The notes under the pieces are model-generated. The model did not search any database and was not told the origin of the DNA. It saw nothing but the letters and a program-made list of their open reading frames with translations. The translations under genes were made by a program, and so were the position numbers. 64,000 bases of DNA, taken from Apostichopus japonicus. Taxonomy: Eukaryota; Echinodermata; Holothuroidea; Aspidochirotida; Stichopodidae. The DNA lies in NCBI RefSeq assembly GCF_037975245.1, contig NC_092581.1:2340501-2404500 (forward strand). The letters run 5' to 3'. Shown piece after piece: positions 36,961 through 51,589 of the stretch (positions within the stretch are counted from its first letter, which is position 1; each line of letters begins with the position of its first letter).

Positions 36961-39143
36961 TGCTGTATTTTGCTTCATTTTCCCCTGTAACACAAAGAGT
37001 ACAATGTTTTTCACATTTGTTATTATGGTTATTATTAGTTATCACTTGTTTGTATTTGCTATTATCAGTTATTTTGGTTTTTATTGAACATAATTGAATA
37101 TATAATTGAAATATATTTAACATGTGTGCAAAGTAGTTACCACTTCTTTAATGCTTTGTTGTCATCTTTCTATCTCTCAAATGTGTTGAACTGCTAAGCT
37201 ATTAATGCTAATTCAAGATTCACTTTGCAACACTGTGCTTGCAACACTGTAAAAGTGTTTAATGTAACAAAGTTAACTGTTATTATTTCTATGTGGTTTT
37301 CTGAGTCTAAAACAATTTTGCAGCTGCTCCATTTCTGAACCTTTTATTCTGAAACTAGTACTATGTATTTATGATGAAGCAAAAAGAAGTTACTATTTGG
37401 AGTTGATAAATCTGTTCTTTTCTATGACTCTTACACGGTTTTAGGGATCAAACGGCCCAAATCGGGCTCAAACACAGTCTTCATGAACAATATGTGTAAC
37501 TTCATTTCTATGGTTACTCAAACACATGTTTACCTGCTCGACTTCAGTTGCCCAATCAGATCACATGAACAACTGAAACAAATGTCTACAGGAAATCTGT
37601 ACACATGGATTATCTGTGAATTCCTCAAATTGCTTTCTGGGATAGCTGATGCATTTGTATCATACAACCGGTGTCAAAGCTCAACCTCGTAATATTTCAA
37701 CCAAGTTAGTGTACAAAATGTTAAAACGAAGTGGACTGACAGTATAAATTGAAACATTTCATCATATGGGCTATTTTTTAAAAGTGTGCTTATATTTTTG
37801 CCCCTAACCCCTAAATAATTCATCAGGACAATGCAGTGTTTGCAATTCCCACATCTGGCTGTGCAATCCCACAAAGAACATTTGTCTGCTGACGAAATGC
37901 CCGAACTCTTTTCTTGCATATATGCAATTATTTAATGAGCAACTGATCCACTTGTTCATTAGCCTATATACACATAAACAATTTTGAAAATTGATCAGTC
38001 ACACAGAAATACGTCTTAGAAGAAAAGAAGCTTGTTTACATATCTTCTAGTATGGTTAGAAAATTAGACCTCGTTTCTTTAAAATTGGCAACACAATACT
38101 TAAGTTCAAGACATAATTAGGTGTAATAACTTTCCCATTCTGAAATACTGTCCAATATAGTAATGGAGAAACATTTGCAGGAATTTAATGTCTCATAAAT
38201 GATAACAAGACTGAAGTGAACAAAGCTTTTCAAGAAGACAATTACATTTACAGCACAACATGAGACTGATGATAAATAACGTTCAGTGATTTTGTATTAT
38301 AGAATATTGAGAATCTGCAGCAATTGCTACTATGTTTCCATAAATTGTTTAACAGTCCCATTCAGGGTTTGCCAAATTTAAACTTTGACCATCCCAGTTT
38401 ATTGCACTGAAATGTCAGTGAAAATAACACATTTCTGTGCATTTTTCATATCAATAGTCATTAGTTTTATTGAGTTATCTGTCGTTAAAAATGCTGAACT
38501 GAATAAATGCTGCCATAATTTTTAAGGAGGGTGTAGATTCTACAAACTTCAATCAATATATGCAAGTCCCACCAAACAGATCACCCGCCAATCAAATCTC
38601 TCTGTGTTGTTTATGACCGTTATAAACCTAGGCCTTTACTACAGTATCACTTTCATGTTTAAGCTGTTCCTTCTCTTGAAAGGTATCTTTCTATCGGTTT
38701 TACCGATGTAGCTTGCAAATTGTGTAATTTGCTTCCATTGCAATGAATACGCAGGTGATTTCAGACGTTTCCTCCGTGGAATTTTAAATAGTGTTCGATA
38801 CGAATGGGACTGCATTGAAGACTATTTTGTTTACATTTGTGTAATGAACCTTACTAAAATAGGCAGTCACAGTGATATTAGGGTAAATCGATACCACCAT
38901 AAGGGCAACAGAAATATTTCTTTCGATTGTGACAGCTTTTCTCCATAAACCCACCTGGTCAGAGTGAATTTAGGTTAACAAACATTGAATCTACTTCGGA
39001 AGTTTGTTTTCAGAAATTCATAAGCAAACTGTGAATTGGACTTTAATTTGATATTACCAATTGTAAGCCTGAATTGAAATACGATAGGCATGCAGATAGA
39101 TAATACTGTTCAGTAAAATTAATTCCCAGAGAAAAGTTGTTTG
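36961..39143. other. No supported gene
   Basis: A 69-codon plus-strand frame at 37483-37692 has a balanced amino-acid mix but no recognised motif. Otherwise AT-rich non-coding sequence. Confidence 0.4.
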
Positions 39144-39184
39144 ACACAAGCAGGGAGCTGCTAGTAGCAGCTCCCTGACACAAG
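39144..39184. mobile_element. 27-bp perfect palindromic insertion with 7-bp target duplication
   Basis: Arms CAGGGAGCTGCTA (39151-39163) and TAGCAGCTCCCTG (39165-39177) are exact reverse complements around a single G. The direct repeat ACACAAG flanks both sides (39144-39150 and 39178-39184) and extends to 9 bp if the preceding TG is counted. Confidence 0.7.
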
Positions 39185-39233
39185 TACTGTCCACTGCCAC
39201 ACAGTAATACCTAATAAAGTAAAACATGATACC

Positions 39234-39279
39234 CTCCCACCAGGGAGCTGCTACTCTAACAGCAGCTCCCTGCTCCCAC
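39234..39279. mobile_element. 32-bp palindromic insertion with 7-bp target duplication
   Basis: Arms CAGGGAGCTGCT (39241-39252) and AGCAGCTCCCTG (39261-39272) enclose eight bases. They are flanked by the exact direct repeat CTCCCAC (39234-39240 and 39273-39279). The arms equal those of the insertion at 39151, only 90 bp away. Confidence 0.7.
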
Positions 39280-41590
39280 CCTCACCCTTCTGCCAATCAA
39301 GGTAGGCCATGTGTAGGTAATTTGAATCCCCTTGCCTACTGAAATAAAGGACTGAAGTCTTTGTGTTTCAGCTAATAAAAGACCTTGGCAGAAAGCTAAT
39401 CCACCATGAAAGGGTCAATTACTTCCCCTAAGGCAGCTTTAATTGCTGTGTGTCCTTATGTGAGGACATTGCTACCTTCTATATGTGCAATATCAACAAA
39501 CTGAGTTAAGCCACAAATTTGATTGTAACTTTGTGACTCTTTCAGCTCAAGCTTTTGAATGCCATAAGTTCTATAGGATCTCTGATTGGTCCTTCCTTGG
39601 TAGGCATGTACAGGGCAAACAAATGAGATCAGGGGATTCATGAAATAAGAAGAATGTAGTATCGTTGTGAAGAACTCATCACCCCCAGTACCACTGTGGA
39701 TACTGTTGATAGGCTTGTTTTACATGCAATTTTTATGCACATTTCTAGTTATTAACTCTCACTATTTATTCCCATAGCTACTTTCAGATGAAATTGTTAA
39801 TACTGGTGGATCCTGGGGGCCACGAGGGGGCTTAGCATACTAAAAAACTACCAAATTTATAGAAAATTCAAAACTCTCTTAAATGCAGCAACTTTCCAAG
39901 GGGGAAGGATTGTCCCCTTCTCTGAGACCCCTCTTCAGGACCACAGGTAGATACCCCCCACCCCCACCCTCCTGAGGGCAATCAAAATAACTTAAAAAGA
40001 ATTTTGATTTTGGACTTAACATATTACCAGTTTGCATGTAGAAACCCTGAAAATTATTTCTTAAACAGTTCTGGGGGGGGGGGGTTCCTGCCCCTATGCC
40101 CCTCTACCAGTACCTGATCACTATCACTTCATTTTGGTCTTTTCCAAACGTGAATTCTGGAACCACTGATACCAGGAGCCCTATTAGAAGTGGCCCAATA
40201 AATGGGGATTGTGATTATAAAGGAGGCAGTGAGGCCTTGGCCCCAACACTGGTCGGTTGAGGGAAAATCACTTTCAACAGTTGGATAAAAAATATTCACC
40301 GGTGGAGGAAGGGGGAGCATGGGCTGAGGTAATTATTTTCTGGATATTCGATTTCACATTCCGCATTACAAACACAACCATTCCCAACGATCTAATTTGC
40401 CAAATTTAATGGGTGGAAATTATGCCCCGCCAAAATGTCATATTTAAGGCGCATTTTGTGGTCCATAGCATGGGACTCTCATGCAGAGACTGTTGCATTA
40501 TTGCCATTAGTCTCCGGTTGGCTACATGAAGTTTTCCTTGTTCTCTCTTACCTAGGTAAGATTGTCCTCAATTTCTACCTTTTGGTCAAATTAGGTAATA
40601 ATAAGCGAACCATAAATGTCTTGAGATCTTAAATGTGCTGGTTTTCTGCTGGTGTATATACTAAATGGTTAGCGAGGCCACAGCTGTGGGGTAATTTTGA
40701 GTCATGTCACAATTGACGTCACTTCGGGATTCCCCCAAATTGTTTCGTCCAGCTGCTACAGTTTGGCATACTTTGTATGTATGTCTTGGCCACATTTTAC
40801 CATTCTTCGTTTCTATGATCCAATACTGAAACAAACTGTCGCATTATTGCCATTAGTCACTGTTATTTGAAGATTTCCTTGTTCTCTCTCCCGTAGTGTC
40901 CTGACGTAGGAATACGCATCTGGCTGTTTGATGCAGGGTTTGTTGCAATTAATACGCAATTCATTCTGTTATGTGTAATTATCACTATCTCGATATTCAA
41001 CAATTTCAGTTGATACTATGGTCTTGTACATTTATCAGAAGCCTTCCTTTGATTATGGCAGATTTGCTGCAGAAAAGTGAAGAAGCCAATCAGGTTTGTC
41101 AAATGGGCTCATTTCCCCCAATATGGTATCCAAGCCCTCCATCCTCCAGTGAACTATCACTTGGTCTTAGATTGTTTTCTACAAAGCAAGACGCATGACG
41201 TAGTATCATTGCCAAAACCTACATATAACATATTTCAATCAGAGTTGGCCTTGAATTTATTCCTCCACATGTCCTTTTTCCATAACACTCCACAGGATTT
41301 CTTGGTTTCTTCAAAGAAGTAGAATTTTGTTCTTTTCTCTGCGCAACTTACGTGATGCGTACTTAAGCATGCTATCTCATACAGCATGAGAGTAGCTAAA
41401 CCAATTGTCATGACACAACTGCAGATTGCCAAGGCATAAAGTAAATATTTTTCTGACTTAAGCTACATGTCCGAGTGAAGAGGAGATCGATTTTTTTTTT
41501 GGTCAAATTTGGCTCTAACGTGGAATGGCCCATGAAGTCATCTCCAGTTAATACTTTATTTATCAAAGTAATATTTGCATTGTTTGCAAG
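39280..41590. other. No supported gene
   Basis: Contains poly-G at about 40075-40084. A short direct duplication around gcattattgccattagtc (about 40496 and 40842) is followed in both places by a ttccttgttctctct-type tract. No recognised coding sequence. Confidence 0.4.
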
Positions 41591-44500
41591 GTTGAAGGTT
41601 AAGGTCATGAGAAACAAATGGAATCTCACTGTCTGTATCCCACAAGGTAAATGAAGGTTTCTACTTTAGGGTGCTATTAGATACATTAAGGTATACTTAT
41701 ATCACATTATAGTTCTGTACCCCACAAGCCATACACTGGTTCTCAAATTATATTTAGGTCCTATAATTATGCAAATAATAAGTATTTTCCTGTACAGATT
41801 ATCGCTATCAATTAGATGAATTCATATCAAGGAATTTCCATTGTTTGCTGGGTCGAAAATTTAAGTTCTTTAGAGAAAAATTGTAATTTAATTTCACTCT
41901 CTGTACCCCACAAGGTATCCTGGCACTCATACAACATGACCAGCATACAGCATCAATAGGTGAATTTTCATATTCCAGTATAAAACCTGGGTCAAAGTTA
42001 TTGTTTGGCATCTTATAGCAACGAAGGCATCTACTTTAGGCTGCAACTTAGATGCATTAAGGTATACTTACATCACATTTGAATTTTGTACCTCACAAGC
42101 TACACTTGTACTCGTATAATATTTAGGTCCTACAATGAAAATAATAAATTTACTGTACAGATTACCACTGTCAATTAGATGGATTCATATCAAGAAATTT
42201 CCATTGTTTGCTAGGTAGAAGGATTTAGTTCTTTTGAGCCAAATTGAAGTTTTATTTCACTTTCTGTACACCACAAGGTATCCTGGCACTCATACAACAT
42301 GGCTAGAATACAGCATCAATAGGTGAATTTTCATTATCCAGTATAAAGCCAGGGTCAAAGTTATTGTTGGCTTCTAATAGCAATGAAGGCATCTACTTTA
42401 GGCTGCAACAAGGATGCATTAAGGTATATTTATATTACATTAAAGTTCTGTACCCCACAAGCTACACTTGAACTCATATAATCTTAGGTCCTACAATGGG
42501 AGTAAAAAAGTATTTTCCTGAACAGATTACAGCTGTCAATTAGATGAATTCACATCAAGGAACTGCCATTGTCTGCTAGGTCGAAAGTTTAACTTCTTGT
42601 TAAGTTCTTGAGAGACAAATTGTAATTTAATTTCACAGTCTGTACCCCACAAGGTATCCCGAGACTCATACCACATGACCAGAGTACAGTATCAACAAGA
42701 TAATTTTCATTATCCTGTATATAAAGCACTGTAAAAAATATTGTTGGCTACTCGTAGCAATGAAGGCATCTACTCTAGGCTGCCATTTAGATGCATTAAG
42801 GTATGTTTATATCACATTAAAGTTCTGTACCCCACAAGCTACACTGGTACTCATATAATCTTAAGTCCTACAATGCGAATAATAAGTATTTTTTTTGTAT
42901 AGAGTATCGCTGTCAATAAGATTAATTTATATTGAAGAATTTCCATTGTTTGCTAGGTAGATGGATTTAGTTCTTATTAAGTTCTTGAGAGAAATATTGT
43001 AATTTAACTGTCTGTACCCCACAAGGTAACCTGGCACTCATACCACATGACCAGAGTACAGTATCAACAAGTTAATATTTATTATCCAGTATATAAAGCA
43101 CTGTCAAAGTTATTGTTGGCTATACTCATAGCAATGAAGGCATCAACTTTAGGCTGCCACTTAGATGCATTAAGGTATATGTTTGGCTAGGTAGAAGGAT
43201 TTAGCTCTTGTTAAGTTCTTGAGAGACAAATTTTAATTTAATTTAACTGTCTGTACCCCACAAGGTATCCTGGCACTCATACCACATGTCCAGAATACAG
43301 CATCAATAGGTGAATTTTCATTATCCAGTATAAAGCCAGGGTGAATGTTATTGTTTGGCTTCTAATAGCAATGGAGGCATCTACTCTAGTTGCCACTTAG
43401 ATGCATTAAGGTTTATTTATATCACATTTAAGTTCTGTACCCCACAAGCTACACTGGTACTCATATAATATTATGTCCTACAATGCGAAGTTTTTTTCTG
43501 TATAGATTATCGCTGTCAATTAGATGAATTTATATTGAAGAGTTTTCATTGTTTGCTAGGTAGATGGATTTAGTTCTAATTAAGTTCTTGAGAGACATAT
43601 TGTAATTGTAATTTAACTGTCTGTACCCCACAAGGTATCCTAGCACTCATACCACATGACCAGAGTACAGCATCAATAGGTGAATTTTCATTATCCTGTA
43701 TATAAAGCACTGCCAAAAATATTGTTGGCTACTCATAGCAATGAAGGCATCTACTTTAGGTTGCCATTTACAGTAGAGGCATTAAGGTATATTTATATCA
43801 CATTTAAGTTCTGTACCCCACAAGCTACACTGGTACTCATATAATATTAGATCCTACAATGCGAATGATAAGTATTTTTCTGTATAGGTTATCGCAGTCA
43901 ATAAGATGAATTTATATTGAAGAATTTCCATTGTTTGCTAGGTAGATGGATTTAGTTCTTATTAAGTTCTTGAGAGACAAATTGTAATTTAACTGTCTGT
44001 ACCCCACAAGGTATCCTGGCACTCATACAACATGACCAGAGTACAGTATCAACAAGTTAATATTTATTATCCGGCATATAAAGCACTGTAAAAAATATTG
44101 TTGGCTACTCATAGCACTGAAGGCATCTACTTTAGACTGCCGCATAGATGCATTAAGGTATATTTTTGGCTAGGTAGAAGGATTTAGCTCTTGTTAAGTT
44201 CTTGAGAGACAAATTTTAATTTAATATAACTGTCTGTACCCCACAAGGTGTCCTGGCACTCATACAACATGACCAGAATACAGCATCAATAGGTGAAATT
44301 TCATATTCCAGTATAAAACCAGGGTCAAAGTTATTGTTTGGCTTCTAATAGCAATGGAGGCATCTACTCTAGCTGCCACTTAGATGCATTAAGGTGTATT
44401 TTTATCACATTTAAGTTTTGTACCCCACAAGCTACACTGGTACTCATATAATATAAGGTCCTACAATGCGAATGATAAGTATTTTTCTGTATGGACTATC

Positions 44501-47500
44501 GCTGTCAATGAGATGAATTTATATTGAAGAATTTTCATTGTTTGCTAGGTAGATGGATTTAGTTCTTTTTAGGTTCTTGAAAGACAAATTGTAATTGAAC
44601 TGTCTGTACCCCACAAGGTATCCTGGCACTCACACCACATGACCAGAGTACAGTACGACAATTTGTAATTTAACTGTCTGTACCTCACAAGGTATCCTGG
44701 CACTCATACAACATGACCAGAGTACAGTATCAACAAGTTAATATTTATTATCCAGCATATAAAGCACTGTAAACAATATTGTAGGTACTCATAGCAATGA
44801 AGGCATCTACATTAGGCTGCCATTTAGATGCATTAAGGTATGTTTATATGACATTTAAGTTCTGTACCCCACAAGCTACACTTGTACTCATATAATCTTA
44901 AGTCCTACAATGCGAATAAAAATTTTACTGTACAGAATACCACGGTCAATCAATGAATTCATATCAAGGAATATCCATTGTTTGCTAGGTAGAAGGATTT
45001 AGTTCTTGTTAAGTTCTTGAGAGACAAATTTTAATTTAAATGTCTGTACCCCACAAGGTATCCTGGTACTCATACCACATTACCAGAATACAGTACTATC
45101 AATAGGTGAATTTTCATATTCCAGTATAAAACCAAGGTCAAAGTTATTGTTGGCTTCTAATAGCAATGAAGGCATCTACTTTAGGCTGCCACTTAGATGC
45201 ATTAAGGTATATTTATATCACATTTAAGTTCTGTACCCCACAAGCTACACTGGTACTCATATAATCTTAAGTCCTATGATGCAAATTATCAATATACTAT
45301 ACAGATATCCATGGTAAATTCTTTGAAGGCAATGAAGGCATCTACTTAAGGCTGCCATTTAGATGCATTATTTTTAAGGTATATTTATATGACATTTAAG
45401 TTTTGTACCCCACAAGCTACACTGGTACTCATATAATTTAAGGTCCTACAATGCGAATGATAAGTTTTATTCTGTATAGATTATCGCTGTCAATTAGATG
45501 AATTTATATTGAAGAATTTTTATTGTTTGCTAGGTAGATGGATTTTGTTCTTATTAAGTTCTTGAGAGACAAATTGTAATTTAACTGTCTGTACCCCACA
45601 AGGTATCCTGGCACTCATACCACATGACCAGAGTACAGTATCAACAAGTTAATATTTATTATCCAGTATATTAAGCACTGTAAAAAATATTGTTGGCTAC
45701 TCATAGCAATGAAGGCATCTACTTAAGGCTTCCACTTAGATGCATTAAGGTATATTTATATCACATTAAAGTTCTGTACCCCACAAGCTACACTTGTACT
45801 CATATAATCTTAAGTCCTACAATGCGAATACAAATTTTACTGTACAGATAACCGCGGTCAATAGGTGAATTCATATCAAGGAATATCCATTGTTTGCTAG
45901 GTAGAAGGATTTAGTTCTTGTTAAGTTCTTGAGAGACAAATTTTAATTTAAATGTCTGTACCCCACAAGGTATCCTGGTACTCATACCACATTACCAGAA
46001 TACAGTACTATCAATAGGTGAATTTTCATATTCCAGTATAAAACCAAGGTCAAAGTTATTGTTGGCTTCTAATAGCAATGAAGGCATCTACTTTAGGCTG
46101 CCACTTAGATGCATTAAGGTGTATTTACATCACATTTAAATTTTGTACCCCACAAGCTACACTGGTACTCATATAATATTAGGTCCTACAATGCGAATGA
46201 TAAGTTTTATTCTGTATAGATTATCGCTGTCAATTAGATGAATTTATATTGAAGAGTTTTCATTGTTTGCTAGGTAGATGGATTTAGTTCTAATTAAGTT
46301 CTTGAGAGACATATTGTAATTGTAATTTAACTGTCTGTACCCCACAAGGTATCCTGGCACTCATACCACATGACCAGAATACAGCATCAATAGGTGAATT
46401 TTCATTATCCTGTATATAAAGCACTGCCAAAAATATTGTTGGCTACTCATAGCAATGAAGGCATCTACTTAAGGCTGCCATTTAGATGCATTATTTTTAA
46501 GGTATATTTATATGACATTTAAGTTTTGTACCCCACAAGCTACACTGGTACTCATATAATATAAGGTCCTACAATGCGAATGATAAGTTTTATTCTGTAT
46601 AGATTATCGCTGTCAATTATGAATTTATATTGAAGAGTTTTCATTGTTTGCTAGGTAGATGGATTTTGTTCTTATTAAGTTCTTGAGAGACAAATTGTAA
46701 TTTAACTGTCTGTACCCCACAAGGTATCCTGGCACTCATACCACATTACCAGAATACAGTACTATCAATAGGTGAATTTTCATATTCCAGTATAAAACCA
46801 AGGTCAAAGTTATTGTTGGCTTCTAATAGCAATGAAGGCATCTACTTTAGGCTGTCACTTAGATGCATTAAGGTGTATTGATATCACATTTAAGTTTTGT
46901 ACCCCACAAGCTACACTGGTACTCATATAATATTAGGTCCTACAATGCGAATGATAAGTTTTATTCTGTATAGATTATCGCTGTCAATTAGATGAATTTA
47001 TATTGAAGAGTTTTCATTGTTTGCTAGGTAGATGGATTTAGTTCTAATTAAGTTCTTGAGAGACATATTGTAATTGTAATTTAACTGTCTGTACCCCACA
47101 AGGTATCCTGGCACTCATACCACATGACCAGAATACAGCATCAATAGGTGAATTTTCATTATCCTGTATATAAAGCACTGCCAAAAATATTGTTGGCTAC
47201 TCATAGCAATGAAGGCATCTACTTAAGGCTGCCATTTAGATGCATTATTTTTAAGGTATATTTATATGACATTTAAGTTTTGTACCCCACAAGCTACACT
47301 GGTACTCATATAATATAAGGTCCTACAATGCGAATGATAAGTTTTATTCTGTATAGATTATCGCTGTCAATTAGATGAATTTATATTGAAGAGTTTTCAT
47401 TGTTTGCTAGGTAGATGGATTTTGTTCTTATTAAGTTCTTGAGAGACAAATTGTAATTTAACTGTCTGTACCCCACAAGGTATCCTGGCACTCATACCAC

Positions 47501-50500
47501 ATTACCAGAGTACAGTACGACAAATTGTAATTTAACTGTCTGTACCCCACAAGGTATCCTGGCACTCATACCACATGACCAGAGTACAGTATCAACAAGT
47601 TAATATTTATTATCCAGTATATTAAGCACTGTAAAAAATATTGTTGGCTACTCATAGCAATGAAGGCATCTACTTAAGGCTTCCACTTAGATGCATTAAG
47701 GTATATTTATATCACATTAAAGTTCTGTACCCCACAAGCTACACTTGTACTCATATAATCTTAAGTCCTACAATGCGAATACAAATTTTACTGTACAGAT
47801 AACCGCGGTCAATAGGTGAATTCATATCAAGGAATATCCATTGTTTACTAGGTAGAAGGATTTAGTTCTTGTTAAGTTCTTGAGAGAAAAATTTTAATTT
47901 AAATGTCTGTACCCCACAAGGTATCCTGGCACTCATACCACATTACCAGAATACAGTACTATCGATAGGTGAATTTTCATATTCCAGTATAAAACCAAGG
48001 TCAAAGTTATTGTTGGCTTCTAATAGCAATGAAGGCATCTACTTTAGGCTGCCACTTAGATGCATTAAGGTGTATTTAAATCACATTTAAGTTCTGTACC
48101 CCACAAGCTACACTGGTACTCATATAATATTAGGTCCTACAATGCGAATGATAAGTTTTATTCTGTATAGATTATCGCTGTCAATTAGATGAATTTATAT
48201 TGAAGAGTTTTCATTGTTTGCTAGGTAGATGGATTTAGTTCTAATTAAGTTCTTGAGAGACATATTGTAATTGTAATTTAACTGTCTGTACCCCACAAGG
48301 TATCCTGGCACTCATACCACATGACCAGAATACAGCATCAATAGGTGAATTTTCATTATCCTGTATATAAAGCACTGCCAAAAATATTGTTGGCTACTCA
48401 TAGCAATGAAGGCATCTACTTAAGGCTGCCATTTAGATGCATTATTTTTAAGGTATATTTATATGACATTTAAGTTTTGTACCCCACAAGCTACACTGGT
48501 ACTCATATAATATAAGGTCCTACAATGCGAATGATAAGTTTTATTCTGTATAGATTATCGCTGTCAATTAGATGAATTTATATTGAAGAGTTTTCATTGT
48601 TTGCTAGGTAGATGGATTTTGTTCTTATTAAGTTCTTGAGAGACAAATTGTTATTTAACTGTCTGTACCCCACAAGGTATCCTGGCACTCATACCACATT
48701 ACCAGAGTACAGTACGACAAATTGTAATTTAACTGTCTGTACCCCACAAGGTATCCTGGCACTCATACCACATGACCAGAGTACAGTACAACAAATTGTA
48801 ATTTAACTGTCTGTACCCCACAAGGTATCCTGGCACTCATACCACATGACCAGAGTACAGTATCAACAAGTTAATATTTATTATCCAGTATATTAAGCAC
48901 TGTAAAAAATATTGTTGGCTACTCATAGCAATGAAGGCATCTACTTAAGGCTTCCACTTAGATGCATTAAGGTATATTTATATCACATTAAAGTTCTGTA
49001 CCCCACAAGCTACACTTGTACTCATATAATCTTAAGTCCTACAATGCGAATACAATTTTTACTGTACAGATAACCGCGGTCAATAGGTGAATTCATTTCA
49101 AGGAATATCCATTGTTTGCTAGGTAGAAGGATTTAGTTCTTGTTAAGTTCTTGAGAGACAAATTTTATTTTAAATGTCTGTACCCCACAAGGTATCCTGG
49201 TACTCATACCACATTACCAGAATACAGTACTATCAATAGGTGAATTTTCATATTCCAGTATAAAACCAAGGTCAAAGTTATTGTTGGCTTCTAATAGCAA
49301 TGAAGGCATCTACTTTAGGCTGCCACTTAAATGCATTATTTTTAAGGTATATTTATATGACATTTAAGTTTTGTACCCCACAAGCTACACTGGTACTCAT
49401 ATAATATCAGGTCCTACAATGCGAATGATAAGTTTTATTCTGTATAGATCATCCCTGTCAATTAGATGAACTTATATTGAAGAATTTTTATTGTTTGCTA
49501 GGTAGATGGATTTTGTTCTTATTAAGTTCTTGAGAGACAAATTGTAATTTAACTGTCTGTACCCCACAAGGTATCCTGGTACTCATACCACATTACCAGA
49601 ATACAGTATCAATAGGTGAATTTTCATATTCCAGTATAAAACCAAGGTCAAAGTTATTGTTGGCTTCTAATAGCAATGAAGGCATCTACTTTAGGCTGCC
49701 ACTTAGATGCATTAAGGTGTATTTATATCACATTTAAGTTCTGTACCCCACAAGCTACACTGGTACTCATATAATATTAGGTCCTACAATGCGAATGATA
49801 AGTTTTATTCTGTATAGATTATCGCTGTCAATTAGATGAATTTATATTGAAGAGTTTTCATTGTTTGCTAGGTAGATGGATTTAGTTCTAATTAAGTTCT
49901 TGAGAGACATATTGTAATTGTAATTTAACTGTCTGTACCCCACAAGGTATCCTGGCACTCATACCACATGACCAGAATACAGCATCAATAGGTGAATTTT
50001 CATTATCCTGTATATAAAGCACTGCCAAAAATATTGTTGGCTTCTCATAGCAATGAAGGCATCTACTTAAGGCTGCCATTTAGATGCATTATTTTTAAGG
50101 TATATTTATATGACATTTAAGTTTTGTACCCCACAAACTACACTGGTACTCATATAATATAAGGTCCTACAATGCGAATGATAAGTTTTATTCTGTATAG
50201 ATCATCGCTGTCAATTAGATGAACTTATATTGAAGAATTTTTATTGTTTGCTAGGTAGATGGATTTTGTTCTTATTAAGTTCTTGAGAGACAAATTTTAA
50301 TTTAACTGTCTGTACCCCACAAGGTATCCTGGCACTCATACCACATGACCAGAGTACAGTATCAACAAGTTAATATTTATTATCCAGTATATTAAGCACT
50401 GTAAAAAATATTGTTGGCTACTCATAGCAATGAAGGCATCTGCTTAAGGCTTCCACTTAGATGCATTAAGGTATATTTATATCACATTAAAGTTCTGTAC

Positions 50501-51589
50501 CCCACAAGCTACACTTGTACTCATATAATCTTAAGTCCTACAATGCGAATACAATTTTTACTGTACAGATATCCGCGGTCAATAGGTGAATTCATATCAA
50601 GGAATATCCATTGTTTGCTAGGTAGAAGGATTTAGTTCTTGTTAAGTTCTTGAGAGACAAATTTTAATTTAAATGTCTGTACCCCACAAGGTATCCTGGC
50701 ACTCATACCACATTACCAGAATACAGTACTATCAATAGGTGAATTTTCATATTCCAGTATAAAACCAAGGTCAAAGTTATTGTTGGCTTCTAATAGCAAT
50801 GAAGGCATCTACTTTAGGCTGCCACTTAGATGCATTATTTTTAAGGTATATTTATATGACATTTAAGTTTTGTACCCCACAAGCTACACTGGTACTCATA
50901 TAATATCAGGTCCTACAATGCGAATGATAAGTTTTATTCTGTATAGATCATCGCTGTCAATTAGATGAACTTATATTGAAGAATTTTTATTGTTTGCTAG
51001 GTAGATGGATTTTGTTCTTATTAAGTTCTTGAGAGACAAATTTTAATTTAACTGTCTGTACCCCACAAGGTATCCTGGTACTCATACCACATTACCAGAA
51101 TACAGTATCAATAGGTGAATTTTCATATTCCAGTATAAAACCAAGGTCAAAGTTATTGTTGGCTTCTAATAGCAATGAAGGCATCTACTTTAGGCTGCCA
51201 CTTAGATGCATTAAGGTGTATTTATATGACATTTAAGTTCTGTACCCCACAAGCTACACTGGTACTCATATAATATAAGGTCCTACAATGCGAATGATCA
51301 GTTTTATTCTGTATAGATTATCGCTGTCAATTAGATGAATTTATATTGAAGAGTTTTCATTGTTTGCTAGGTAGATGGATTTTGTTCTTATTAAGTTCTT
51401 GAGAGACAAATTGTAATTTAACTGTCTGTACCCCACAAGGTATCCTGGCACTCATACCACATGACCAGAATACAGCATCAATAGGTGAATTTTCATTATC
51501 CTGTATATAAAGCACTGCCAAAAATATTGTTGGCTACTCATAGCAATGAAGGCATCTACTTAAGGCTGCCATTTAGATGCATTATTTTT

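Noticed and set aside
37441-37500. Acceptor followed by GATCAAACG (Asp-Gln-Thr), as expected for PEX7 exon 5
   Set aside because: The phase is wrong for joining exon 4 (it needs phase 1), and the residues after Asp-Gln-Thr do not match the WD repeat.
37483-37692. 69-codon plus-strand frame
   Set aside because: No recognised motif, no splice or promoter context, and a length expected by chance in 64 kb.
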